Assembly: GCA_021805275.1 (NCBI GenBank)
Contig: JAJZFQ010000043.1
Span: forward strand, 1 to 64,000
From: Pseudomonadota bacterium
GTDB lineage: Bacteria; Pseudomonadota; Gammaproteobacteria; Steroidobacterales; Steroidobacteraceae
Reading direction: 5' to 3'
DNA length: 64,000 nucleotides
Of the stretch, positions 43,405 to 52,145 are shown in pieces. The position numbers and the translations under genes are program-made. The notes beneath the pieces were generated by a model. That model worked only from the letters and a program-made list of their open reading frames with translations, was not told the origin of the DNA and ran no database searches. The first letter of the stretch is position 1. Every line of letters starts with the position of its first letter.

Positions 43405-44991
43405 GTGAGCGAGTGTCAGATCAAAGCCCGGCGTTCCGGGCGCGATGCAAGGCGGGCGCTGCGCAGCGGGCCCCTCCCCGATAACCTCCGCCCAGTATGG
43501 CCCGGGATGTCGAGCGGCAACTTCCGGCCGCTCAGCGATACCGACGTCCTCGCCATCCACCGCACCGCCCTGCGTCTGCTGTCCGAGATCGGCCTCGCCG
43601 ACGCCCCCCCGTCCGGGGTCGAGGTTCTCACCCGCGCCGGTTGCACCCTCAGCGATCGTAATCGGCTTCTGTTCCCCCAGGCGCTGGTCGAGGACACCCT
43701 CGCCAAGGCGGGCCGCCACTTCGTCCTGCATGCGCAGGACCCACGTCACGATCTGGAGCCGTGGGGCAAGCGGACGTACTTTGGCACGGCCGGTGCGGCC
43801 GTCAGCGTCGTCGCGGCCGATGGAACGTACCGCGAATCAAAGATCCAGGATTTGTACGACATCGGTCGGATCGTGGATGTCATGGACCACATTCACTTCT
43901 TCCAGCGTGCGGTGGTTCCCCGGGACATCCCGGACCCCTTCGAGATGGACTTCAACACCTGCTACGCCGCCGTTTCGAGCACCACGAAACACGTCGGTAG
44001 CAGCTGGGTACAGCCGGAGCATCTGACCGCTTCGCTCGAGATGCTGTACGCGATCGCCGGCGGCGAGGACAAGTGGCGTGCACGGCCGTTCGTGAGTCAA
44101 TCGAACTGCTTCGTCGTTCCACCGATGAAGTTCGCAACCGACGCGTGCCGATGCTTGGAGGTCGCCGTCCGCGGCGGCATGCCCGTTCTGCTGCTTTCGG
44201 CCGGACAAGCCGGTGCGACCGCGCCGGCCGCCCTCGCCGGCGCGCTGGCTCAAGAAGTTGCCGAATGCCTCGCCGGTCTGGTGTACGTCAATGCCATCCG
44301 CCCGGGACACCCGGCCATCTTCGGGACGTGGTGTTTCGTCTCGGACCTGCGCACCGGAGCGATGTCCGGCGGCAGCCCCGAACAGGCGTTGCTCTCGGCC
44401 GCGGCCGGCCAGATGGCGAACTTCTACGACCTGACCGGCGGCACCCCTTCCGGCATGACTGACTCCAAGATCGCCGACGGACAGTCGGGTGCTGAAAAGG
44501 CGCTCAATCATGCGCTCGTCGGCAACGCCGGCGCGAACCTGATCTACGAGTCGGCCGGCATGCATGCGAGCCTGCTCGGCTTCTCGCTGGAAAGTCTGCT
44601 CATCGATAACGACATCATCGGCATGACGCAGCGGACGATAAAGGGCATCGAGATCAACGAGGAACGACTGTCGTTCGAGACCATCAAGGATGTGTGCCTC
44701 AACGGACCCGGGCATTTCCTCGGCTCCGCGCAGACGCTGCAGCTGATGCAGACAGAATATCTGTACCCGGCGATCGGCGACCGTAAGAGTCCGAACGAAT
44801 GGACCGAACAGGGCTCGACGGACATCGTCGACCGCGCGGCGCGCAAAGTTCGCGATCTCCTCGCGACGCACTATCCGGCACACATTCCGGAGGCCGTCGA
44901 CGCCGCGATCCGTGCTCGCTTTCCGGTCAGACTCCCGCGCGAGAGCATGAGCCCGGCGAGCCGGGCGCAGGCCCGCGACGGTGCTGCCTAA
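43405..44991 (+). CDS. MttB-superfamily (non-pyrrolysine) methyltransferase, copy 5
   Basis: 528 residues from GTG 43405, placed by the GGAGA motif six bases upstream. The core begins at FRPLSDTDVLAIHRTALRLL. Motifs: AIFGTWCFVSDLRTGAMSGG, TDSKIADGQSGAEKA near residue 354, YESAGMHASLLGFSLESL. It lacks the HxAGWxEGG element of copies 1, 2 and 4 and forms its own type, so it probably acts on a different quaternary amine. No amber codon is present. An AT-rich dyad upstream may place it under the same control as the 41637 gene. Confidence 0.86.
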   Translation: MSECQIKARRSGRDARRALRSGPLPDNLRPVWPGMSSGNFRPLSDTDVLAIHRTALRLLSEIGLADAPPSGVEVLTRAGCTLSDRNRLLFPQALVEDTLAKAGRHFVLHAQDPRHDLEPWGKRTYFGTAGAAVSVVAADGTYRESKIQDLYDIGRIVDVMDHIHFFQRAVVPRDIPDPFEMDFNTCYAAVSSTTKHVGSSWVQPEHLTASLEMLYAIAGGEDKWRARPFVSQSNCFVVPPMKFATDACRCLEVAVRGGMPVLLLSAGQAGATAPAALAGALAQEVAECLAGLVYVNAIRPGHPAIFGTWCFVSDLRTGAMSGGSPEQALLSAAAGQMANFYDLTGGTPSGMTDSKIADGQSGAEKALNHALVGNAGANLIYESAGMHASLLGFSLESLLIDNDIIGMTQRTIKGIEINEERLSFETIKDVCLNGPGHFLGSAQTLQLMQTEYLYPAIGDRKSPNEWTEQGSTDIVDRAARKVRDLLATHYPAHIPEAVDAAIRARFPVRLPRESMSPASRAQARDGAA

Positions 44992-45055
44992 GAGCGATCG
45001 CGCCTGAGGCGCCGCCAAGTCCGACCCGCGCAATCCACCGGGCGAGCAGTCCCCG

Positions 45056-45087
45056 GGACATCATGGCACGATGTCCGCGACACATCG
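45056..45087. terminator. Overlapping alternative hairpins between convergent genes
   Basis: GGACATC (45056-45062) pairs with GATGTCC (45070-45076), and the overlapping CGATGT (45069-45074) can instead pair with ACATCG (45082-45087). The hairpins are mutually exclusive and lie between two convergent genes. A bidirectional terminator role is plausible; no T-tract. Confidence 0.35.
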
Positions 45088-45170
45088 CCTAGCCCCATGC
45101 GAGAGCCCGCAGAGACCGCCATGGGACCATTTGCCTCGCCGTCCGGTCGGGAAACCCGCGCATTGCGCAA

Positions 45171-46250
45171 TCAGGGCAGCACGACGATCTTTCCCACGTA
45201 AGCCTTGTCGAGGAATGCCTGCTGCGCCGCAGCCAGTTCGCACAACCGGAAGATCTTGGCCACCACGGGCCGGATCTCTCCGCGCTCGATGTATCCGACC
45301 AGACGCTCGAACAGCTGAGGCGGCGGCACGGTGCAACCGTGAAGCGTCAAGTCCTTCAGATACAGGGTGCGCAGGTCAAGCCGCACCTGCGCGCCACTGA
45401 TTGCGCCAGCCACCGCATAACGTCCGCCGCGCTTCAGCACCTGCAACAGCGGTCCGAAGGTGGCTCCACCGACGACGTCAATGACGGCGTCCACCGACTC
45501 CACGCCGAAGCGCTCCACGAGGTCCTCGCCGCGCCCGGCAACCTCGTCCGCACCGAGGGACTTCAGGGCGGGCTCCTTTCCCGCCGATGCGATAGCCAGC
45601 ACACGCGCGCCGCGCCGCCGCGCAAGCTGCACCGCCGCCGAGCCAACCCCGCCCGAGGCACCGCTCACGAGGAGCGTGTCGGTCGCCGAGATCTGCGCAC
45701 GTGTCAGCAGGTTCTCCGCGGTCATATAGGCACAAGGGAACGACGCCAGTTCTGCATCAGACAGGGGCTTCGCACGGACAGGGAAGGCATTTGCCGCCGG
45801 AACGGCCACGAACTCGGCAAACGCGCCGTTACAGTCGCACCCCAGATAGCGCACACTGGAGGTCGGGTCTGCGGCGTCCGCCCGCAGAACCGGGTCGATA
45901 AGCACCCGCTCCCCGACTCGATCCGCGGCTACACCCGGCCCAACGGCCACGATTTGGCCGCACGCGTCAGTCCCCTGAATGAGCGGGAACGCGACCGGTG
46001 TACCGGACCAGCTGCCGTCCTCGACCGACCCGGCCGTCCCGGGCTCGGCATCCGAGGCCGCCGGCGCACTGGCTCTCGAATACCAGCCTATTCTCAGGTT
46101 GACATCCGTATTGTTGAGCGCCGCAGCCGTGACCCGCACCAGCACCTCCCCCGTGCCCGGCACCGGAACCGAAATATCGCCGCGATATTCCAGAGCACCG
46201 AGGTCGCCATGGCGGGTCAACAGCACCGCATGCATTCGGTCGGGCAGCAT
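45171..46250 (-). CDS. MDR-superfamily alcohol dehydrogenase / quinone oxidoreductase
   Basis: 359 residues. ATG 46250 is preferred because GGAG sits 7 bases upstream, though ATG 46235 would also work. The GroES-like N-domain reads EVLVRVTAAALNNTDVNLR. The NADPH motif SGASGGVGSAAVQLARRRG lies near residue 195. The four-cysteine structural zinc lobe is absent, so it is probably a zinc-independent reductase of the quinone-oxidoreductase type. It is divergent from the XRE-cupin regulator over a promoter with an operator-like repeat. Confidence 0.83.
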   Translation of the reverse strand: MLPDRMHAVLLTRHGDLGALEYRGDISVPVPGTGEVLVRVTAAALNNTDVNLRIGWYSRASAPAASDAEPGTAGSVEDGSWSGTPVAFPLIQGTDACGQIVAVGPGVAADRVGERVLIDPVLRADAADPTSSVRYLGCDCNGAFAEFVAVPAANAFPVRAKPLSDAELASFPCAYMTAENLLTRAQISATDTLLVSGASGGVGSAAVQLARRRGARVLAIASAGKEPALKSLGADEVAGRGEDLVERFGVESVDAVIDVVGGATFGPLLQVLKRGGRYAVAGAISGAQVRLDLRTLYLKDLTLHGCTVPPPQLFERLVGYIERGEIRPVVAKIFRLCELAAAQQAFLDKAYVGKIVVLP

Positions 46251-46293
46251 CGTCGATCTCCGGCTTGCGATCGGACCATCCCATCATACAGGC

Positions 46294-46318
46294 GTGAAAT
46301 TTTTGCGTCAATTTTCAC
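46294..46318. promoter_or_regulatory. Operator-like inverted repeat in XRE-cupin / MDR promoter
   Basis: GTGAAATTT ... AATTTTCAC forms a near-perfect dyad (46294-46318) centred between the divergent MDR gene and the XRE-cupin regulator. It contains AAATTTTTGCGTCAATTT, which matches 16 of 18 with the element at 41391. Autoregulation by the XRE-cupin protein is the simplest reading. Confidence 0.55.
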
Positions 46319-46383
46319 GATAATGAATTCGCATCTGGAATCCGCTACAATCGTGAACTCCCGCAGACCGCTCATAGCCAACC

Positions 46384-47025
46384 GTGCCTCAGCCGAAACG
46401 AAGCCGCCGCACCCGCAGCGCCACCGCGCCGAAGGCCACGCCACCGCGCACGCGGCGCGCCGCCGAGTCCAGCCCGCTCGGCGGTCAGATTCGCGACCTG
46501 CGGGCCGCGCGTGCGATGAGTCTCGCTGCGCTCGCAGAAGCGATCGGCAAGTCCATCGGTTACGTCAGCCAGATTGAGCGCGGCCGCTCGGAAATCTCGA
46601 TCTCGACGCTAAAGGCGATCAGCGAGGCCTTGGGAGTTCAGATCAGCTGGTTCTTCCAAGGATATGATCCGCGGGTCCCGGAGGAACACGGCTACATCGT
46701 GCGTCGCGAGCACAGACGGCGGCTCGATTTCCCCGGCACCGGAATCGAAGAGGAACTGCTCTCCCCCACACTCACCGGCGAGGCCGAACTGATTCTCTCG
46801 ACGTTCGCGCCCGGTGCGCGCAGCGGAGAGGAGCCAGTCTCACGCATGGCCGAGCAATCCGGCTTCGTGCTCGAGGGGCAGCTCGAGCTGCGGATCGGCC
46901 ATCGCCGCTTTACGTTGCGCCCCGGTGACAGCTTCCGGATCGAGCGCGGCGAGCTCTTCACGGCGCGCAACCCAGGTACGGTCACTTGCGTCTCGCTGTG
47001 GGTCATCGCCCCGCCCCGCTATTAG
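46384..47025 (+). CDS. XRE-cupin transcriptional regulator (PuuR-like)
   Basis: 213 residues from GTG 46384. A basic Ala/Arg-rich lead is followed by an HTH-3 domain (about 35-90: MSLAALAEAIGKSIGYVSQI, STLKAISEALGVQISWFF) and a cupin_2 sensor domain (about 140-208: FVLEGQLELRIGHRRFTLRP). The family represses amine, amino-acid and polyamine catabolic operons. It is followed after 27 bp by two demethylating flavoproteins and is probably their local regulator as well as its own. Confidence 0.9.
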   Translation: MPQPKRSRRTRSATAPKATPPRTRRAAESSPLGGQIRDLRAARAMSLAALAEAIGKSIGYVSQIERGRSEISISTLKAISEALGVQISWFFQGYDPRVPEEHGYIVRREHRRRLDFPGTGIEEELLSPTLTGEAELILSTFAPGARSGEEPVSRMAEQSGFVLEGQLELRIGHRRFTLRPGDSFRIERGELFTARNPGTVTCVSLWVIAPPRY

Positions 47026-47052
47026 CCGACGTTCATCTTTCGAGGATCCTGC

Positions 47053-49512
47053 ATGTCACTTCCCAGTCACGCGCATGTGCTCATAGTCGGCGGCGGTGTC
47101 GCCGGTTGCTCGGTCGCCTACCACCTGACCAAGCTCGGCGTGAAGGACGTCGTGCTGCTCGAACGCAAGCAACTTACCTGCGGCACAACCTGGCATGCAG
47201 CGGGACTGGTCGGTCAGCTGCGCGCGACGCGCAATCTGACCGAGCTCGCCAAGTACACCGCGGACCTTTTCCACTCCCTCGAAGCAGAGACCGGACAGGC
47301 CACTGGCTTCAAGCAGAATGGCTCGATCAGTGTCGCCAAGACACCCGAGCGCTTCGAGGAACTGAAGCGCGGCGCCTCAATGGGTAAGACCTTCGGGCTT
47401 GCGATCGATGTGCTGTCGCCCGCGGAAATCCGCGCGCGCTGGCCACTGCTTGAAGTTGGCGACATCATCGGTGGCGTTTTCCTTCCGAAGGACGGCCAGA
47501 CCAATCCGATCGACACGACGCTCGCCCTCGCCAAGGGGGCGAAGCAGCGCGGCGCACGCATTTTCGAACACACCCGCGTGTCGCGCATTCTCATCGAACG
47601 CGGCCGGGCGATCGGAGTTGAGACCGCGGACGGCCCCATCATGGCCGACACAGTGGTGCTGTGCGGCGGAATGTGGTCCCACCGACTGGCCGCCGACATC
47701 GGCGTTGCGGTACCTTTGCACGCCGCTGAGCATTTCTACATCGTCACCGAGCCGATTGCCGGATTGCCGGGAAACCTGCCGGTGCTGCGCGTGCAGGACG
47801 AATGCGCCTATTACAAGGAAGACGCAGGCAAGATTCTGATGGGTTGCTTCGAGCCGGTCGCCAAGCCCTGGGGCATGAACGGTATCCCGGAGGAGTTCTG
47901 CTTCGATTCCTTACCGGAAGACCACGAGCATTTCGAGCCAATCCTGGAGGCAGCCGTCCGACGGGTACCCGTACTGGCCACAGCCGGGATCCAGCTGTTC
48001 TTCAACGGTCCGGAGAGCTTCACGCCGGATGATCGCTACTACATCGGCGAGACGCCTGAGGTTCGCGATCTGTTCGTGGCGACCGGATTCAATTCTGTCG
48101 GCATCGCCGCGAGCGGCGGCACCGGCAAGGTACTGGCGCAGTGGATCGTGGATCGACGGCCGCCCCTCGATCTTTCCGACGTCGACGTGCGCCGCGTCAT
48201 GCCTTTCCAGTCGAACCGCCGATACCTTCGCGACCGAACTGTCGAGACGCTCGGGCTGCTCTATGCGATGCATTGGCCCTACTACCAGTACCAGTCGGCG
48301 CGCAATGCGCGCCGCACGCCATTGCACGATCGGCTGACCGCAGCCGGCGCCTGCATGGGAGAGACTGCCGGCTGGGAGCGCCCCAACTGGTTCGCAGAAG
48401 CCGGCTCAGCGCCTCGTTACGAGTATTCATATGGCCGGCAGAACTGGTTCGACGCCTGTCGCCGCGAGTGCCGCGCGGTACGCGATGCGGTCGGCCTGTT
48501 CGATCAGACCAGCTTCGCGAAGTTTCTCGTCCAGGGGCCGGGCAGCGCCGCTGTGCTCAACAGGATCTCGACGGCAGATGTTGCCGTGCCGGTCGGGCGC
48601 ATCGTGTACACGCAATGGTTGAATGACCGCGGCGGCATCGAGGCGGACCTGACCATCACCCGCTTGGCCGAACACGAGTTCATGGTGGTGACCTCCGCGA
48701 TCTGCCAGACGCGCGACCTCGCCTGGCTCCGTGGACACGTTGGTGCTGACGGCACGAACCGCTGCTGGGTCACCGACGTCACATCGGGTGTCGCGATGCT
48801 TGGCGTGATGGGACCGAGGAGCCGTGCACTGCTCGAGATGCTCTCAGGAGCAGACCTGTCGAACGCCACCCACCCGTTCGGCTGGTCGCGAGACATTGAG
48901 ATCGGCTATGCGCGCGTACGGGCCAGCCGCCTCACCTATGTCGGCGAACTTGGGTGGGAGCTATATATGCCCGTCGAGCATTGCCTGGACGTATACGAAC
49001 GACTGATCGCTGCCGGGAGTGAGTTCGGCCTCGCACATGCCGGCTACCATGCGATGTCCGCCTGCCGCGTCGAGAAGGGCTATCGCCACTGGAGCCACGA
49101 CATCGGCGACGAGGATACCCCGCTCGAGTCCGGGGTTGCATTTACGGTCGCATGGGACAAGCCCGGCGGCTTCATCGGACGGGATGCCCTGCTCGCGCAG
49201 CGCGCGCCCGGCACGCTGCCGAAGCGACTTGTGCAGGTCATGCTCACCGATGAGTCCCCGGGTGCACCGCTGCTGTATCACGAGGAGCCGATCGTGCGTG
49301 ACGGCCTCATCGTCGGCTCGATCAAGTCGGGAGCGTTCGGTCACCGCCTCGAAAGGTCGATCGGCATGGGCTATGTGCACTGCACCGAGGGAGTCACTCG
49401 CGAGTGGCTCCGGTCCGGGCACTGGGAAATCGAGGTCGCGTGCGAGCGCTACCCGGCACGCGTGCAGCTCGAAGCGTGGTACGACCCGAAGAACGAGCGA
49501 ATCAAGGGCTGA
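47053..49512 (+). CDS. Dimethylglycine/sarcosine dehydrogenase-like FAD + GcvT protein
   Basis: 819 residues. The N-terminal DAO flavin domain has VLIVGGGVAGCSVAYHLTKL and the covalent-FAD histidine H48 in CGTTWHAAGL, as in DMGDH and sarcosine dehydrogenase. The linker includes PNWFAEAG. The C-terminal folate-binding GcvT domains (about 430-815) include VGLFDQTSFAKFLVQGPG and YVGELGWELYMPVEH. Expected reaction: oxidative N-demethylation with formaldehyde captured as methylene-THF and electrons going to ETF or oxygen. It is the second gene of the XRE operon, and GAGG lies 8 bases before the ATG. Its paralogue follows 48 bp downstream. Confidence 0.9.
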   Translation: MSLPSHAHVLIVGGGVAGCSVAYHLTKLGVKDVVLLERKQLTCGTTWHAAGLVGQLRATRNLTELAKYTADLFHSLEAETGQATGFKQNGSISVAKTPERFEELKRGASMGKTFGLAIDVLSPAEIRARWPLLEVGDIIGGVFLPKDGQTNPIDTTLALAKGAKQRGARIFEHTRVSRILIERGRAIGVETADGPIMADTVVLCGGMWSHRLAADIGVAVPLHAAEHFYIVTEPIAGLPGNLPVLRVQDECAYYKEDAGKILMGCFEPVAKPWGMNGIPEEFCFDSLPEDHEHFEPILEAAVRRVPVLATAGIQLFFNGPESFTPDDRYYIGETPEVRDLFVATGFNSVGIAASGGTGKVLAQWIVDRRPPLDLSDVDVRRVMPFQSNRRYLRDRTVETLGLLYAMHWPYYQYQSARNARRTPLHDRLTAAGACMGETAGWERPNWFAEAGSAPRYEYSYGRQNWFDACRRECRAVRDAVGLFDQTSFAKFLVQGPGSAAVLNRISTADVAVPVGRIVYTQWLNDRGGIEADLTITRLAEHEFMVVTSAICQTRDLAWLRGHVGADGTNRCWVTDVTSGVAMLGVMGPRSRALLEMLSGADLSNATHPFGWSRDIEIGYARVRASRLTYVGELGWELYMPVEHCLDVYERLIAAGSEFGLAHAGYHAMSACRVEKGYRHWSHDIGDEDTPLESGVAFTVAWDKPGGFIGRDALLAQRAPGTLPKRLVQVMLTDESPGAPLLYHEEPIVRDGLIVGSIKSGAFGHRLERSIGMGYVHCTEGVTREWLRSGHWEIEVACERYPARVQLEAWYDPKNERIKG

Positions 49513-49560
49513 GCGCGCAGGCGCTCCCGGCCCGAGAGATAAAGCGGAGATCCGATTCTT

Positions 49561-51984
49561 ATGAAGACACATGCGCGCGTGGTCATCATTGGCGGCGGAG
49601 CCGTCGGGTGCAGCGCTCTGTACCATCTCACGCAGCTGGGGCTGACTGACGTCGTTCTGCTCGAACGCGACGAGCTCACGGCCGGCTCGACCTGGCATGC
49701 TGCCGGAAACGTACCGACGTTCTCAACATCGTGGAACCTGCTGAAGATGCAGCGCTACACGACGCGCCTCTATTCCGACCTCGCTCGGCGTACCGGCTAC
49801 GACATCAATTATCATGTGACCGGGAGCATCCGCCTGGCGCACACGCAGGATCGCGTCGACGAGTTCCGACATATCGCCGCACAAGCCCGGGCCCAGGGAA
49901 CGGAGTTCGAGATACTCAGTCCTGCCGAGATCACAGCGCGCCATCCGTTCATCAAGACGGATGGATTACTTGCGGCGCTCTGGGACCCCTACGACGGTGA
50001 CATCGACCCGGCGCAGATGACGCAGGCGCTAGCCCGGGGTGCGCGCGACAACGGCGCTGAGATCTACCGAAACACGAAGGTTACGGCGATCGAGCGCACC
50101 CGCTCCGGGGAGTGGCGGGTAATCACTAACCAAGGCGCAGTTCAGGCCGCCGCGGTGATCAACGCCGCCGGATACCGCGGCGGCGAGGTCGCCGCGCTCG
50201 TCGGCCAGCACCTGCCGATCGTCACGCTGTCGCATCAATATCTAGTGACCGAGGACATTCCTGAGCTGGTCGAGCGTGGCACGGCGCGCCTGCCACTGAT
50301 GCGCGACCCGGACGTCAGCTATTATCTGCGCCAGGAACGTCAAGGCCTGCTGCTCGGCCCGTACGAGTGGCAAGCAACTGCCCACTGGCTCGAGGGTCTG
50401 CCGGAGGAATTCGCGCATCAGCTGTTCGATGACGACCTCGGGCGACTGGAGAAGTACATCGACGCGGCCTGCGATCGCGTTCCGATTCTCGGCACGGTTG
50501 GCATCAAGACGGTCATCAATGGCCCGATCCCCTACGCGCCGGACGGCAATCCCCTGATCGGTCCGGCCCCGGGGCTGCCGGGCTTCTTTCACTGCTGCGC
50601 GTTCACTTTTGGCATCGCGCAGGCAGGCGGTGCCGGCAAGGTCATCGCCGAATGGGTGGCCCACGGGCAACCCCAATGGGATGTCTGGCCGCTCGACTCC
50701 CGGCGTTTCCTTCAATTCGCCAACCAGCGGTACGCGCTGGCCAAGGCCGTCGAAACCTATCAGCAGGAGTATGCGATCGGCTACCCCGCCGAGGAGCGAC
50801 CGGCCGGCCGACCGGCCAAGACCTCCGCGGCCTACCAGCGTCTGAAGGAAAAGGGGGCGCGCTTCGGCGCACGTGGCGGATGGGAGCGAGCGGTCTATTT
50901 CCCCGAACCTGGCGACCCTGAAGGTGCCCAGGCGTCCTTTCGGCGACCGGTTTGGCACACGGCCGTCGCGCGCGAATGTGCCGCGGTTGCCGAGCGCGTG
51001 GCGATCCTGGACATTCCCGGCTTCAGCAAATTCGAAATCACCGGCTCCGGCGCCCGTGAATGGATTGATTACATGATCGCCGGCACACTGCCTCGTCCCG
51101 GACGCAGCGCTCTGAACTACCTGTGCGCCCCGAACGGCGGAATCGTCACCGAAATGACGGTAACGGCCCTTTCCGAGACTCGATACTGGCTTATCGGCGC
51201 TGCCGCCGGCGAGCGTCACGACGAACACTGGCTCGCCGAGCATCTGCCGTCGGATCGAGAGGTCCACCTGGAGAATCTCTCCTCGCGCTTTGGCACATTG
51301 ATCGTCGTCGGTCCGAAGTCCCGCGACCTCTTGGCTCGCGTCACGCCGGCCGACCTGTCCAATGCGGCGTTTCCCTGGCTCTCCACCCGTACAATCGACA
51401 TTGGCTACGCGCGTGCGCACGCGTTGCGTGTCAATTACGTCGGTGAACTCGGGTGGGAGCTACACATCCCGGCCGAACACCTGTCGTCGGTGTACGACCT
51501 GATCTGGGAGGCCGGCGAGCGGTTCGGAATCAGGGACTTCGGCCTCTATGCAATGGACAGCCTTCGACTGGAAAAGTGCTACCGCTCCTGGAAGGCAGAT
51601 CTGACGACCGAGTACACGCCGCTCATGGCCTCGCTGGAGCGCTTCGTCCGGCTCGACAAGCCTGGTGGATTCATCGGCCAGGAGGCTTTGCGGCGCGAGG
51701 CCTCCGTGGGACCTCGCGAGCGGCTGGTACCGCTCATCGTAGCTGCCGCCGATGCCGACGCGTCCGCCGTCTCGATTGTGTATGACGGCAGCGCACAGGT
51801 CGGGCTAGTCACCTCCGGCGGTTTCGGCTATCGGCTCGGCCAGAGCATCGCGCTGGCCTACCTCAACGCCGACATGGCGGTGCCGGGCAAGCAACTCGAA
51901 GTTGAGATTCTCGGCCATCGGCGCCAAGCCGTCGTCGGGCGCGAGCCGCTATACGACCCGGACAACGCGCGACTTCGCGCGTGA
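49561..51984 (+). CDS. Second DMGDH-like FAD + GcvT protein
   Basis: 807 residues, paralogous to the gene before it. FAD motif VVIIGGGAVGCSALYHLTQL; covalent-FAD histidine H46 in AGSTWHAAGN. Substrate-domain segments NYHVTGSIRLAHTQDRV and GPIPYAPDGNPLIGPAPGL differ strongly from the upstream copy, so the substrate probably differs too. The folate part includes VAILDIPGFSKFEITGSGA and VNYVGELGWELHIPAEH. It likely demethylates a tertiary or secondary N-methyl amine. It ends the XRE operon and is convergent with a TPR-sulfotransferase. Confidence 0.88.
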   Translation: MKTHARVVIIGGGAVGCSALYHLTQLGLTDVVLLERDELTAGSTWHAAGNVPTFSTSWNLLKMQRYTTRLYSDLARRTGYDINYHVTGSIRLAHTQDRVDEFRHIAAQARAQGTEFEILSPAEITARHPFIKTDGLLAALWDPYDGDIDPAQMTQALARGARDNGAEIYRNTKVTAIERTRSGEWRVITNQGAVQAAAVINAAGYRGGEVAALVGQHLPIVTLSHQYLVTEDIPELVERGTARLPLMRDPDVSYYLRQERQGLLLGPYEWQATAHWLEGLPEEFAHQLFDDDLGRLEKYIDAACDRVPILGTVGIKTVINGPIPYAPDGNPLIGPAPGLPGFFHCCAFTFGIAQAGGAGKVIAEWVAHGQPQWDVWPLDSRRFLQFANQRYALAKAVETYQQEYAIGYPAEERPAGRPAKTSAAYQRLKEKGARFGARGGWERAVYFPEPGDPEGAQASFRRPVWHTAVARECAAVAERVAILDIPGFSKFEITGSGAREWIDYMIAGTLPRPGRSALNYLCAPNGGIVTEMTVTALSETRYWLIGAAAGERHDEHWLAEHLPSDREVHLENLSSRFGTLIVVGPKSRDLLARVTPADLSNAAFPWLSTRTIDIGYARAHALRVNYVGELGWELHIPAEHLSSVYDLIWEAGERFGIRDFGLYAMDSLRLEKCYRSWKADLTTEYTPLMASLERFVRLDKPGGFIGQEALRREASVGPRERLVPLIVAAADADASAVSIVYDGSAQVGLVTSGGFGYRLGQSIALAYLNADMAVPGKQLEVEILGHRRQAVVGREPLYDPDNARLRA

Positions 51985-52145
51985 ACACACGGACAGGCGT
52001 CCTCGATGGGTCCGGCGCCACGGAGTCGTCGTCGCGCGGCACTTCAGCCGGACAGCCAAGGTAGCTCTGCGCCACAGCGCGCGCTTCTCGGGTACGCCCG
52101 AGTGCAGCACCTGGCGGGGGGCTCGGCGAGGTCCCCGAGACGCCC

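Noticed and set aside
4858..44991. Pyrrolysine-type MttB
   Set aside because: All five frames run without an internal TAG and no pyl genes are seen, so they belong to the non-Pyl branch.
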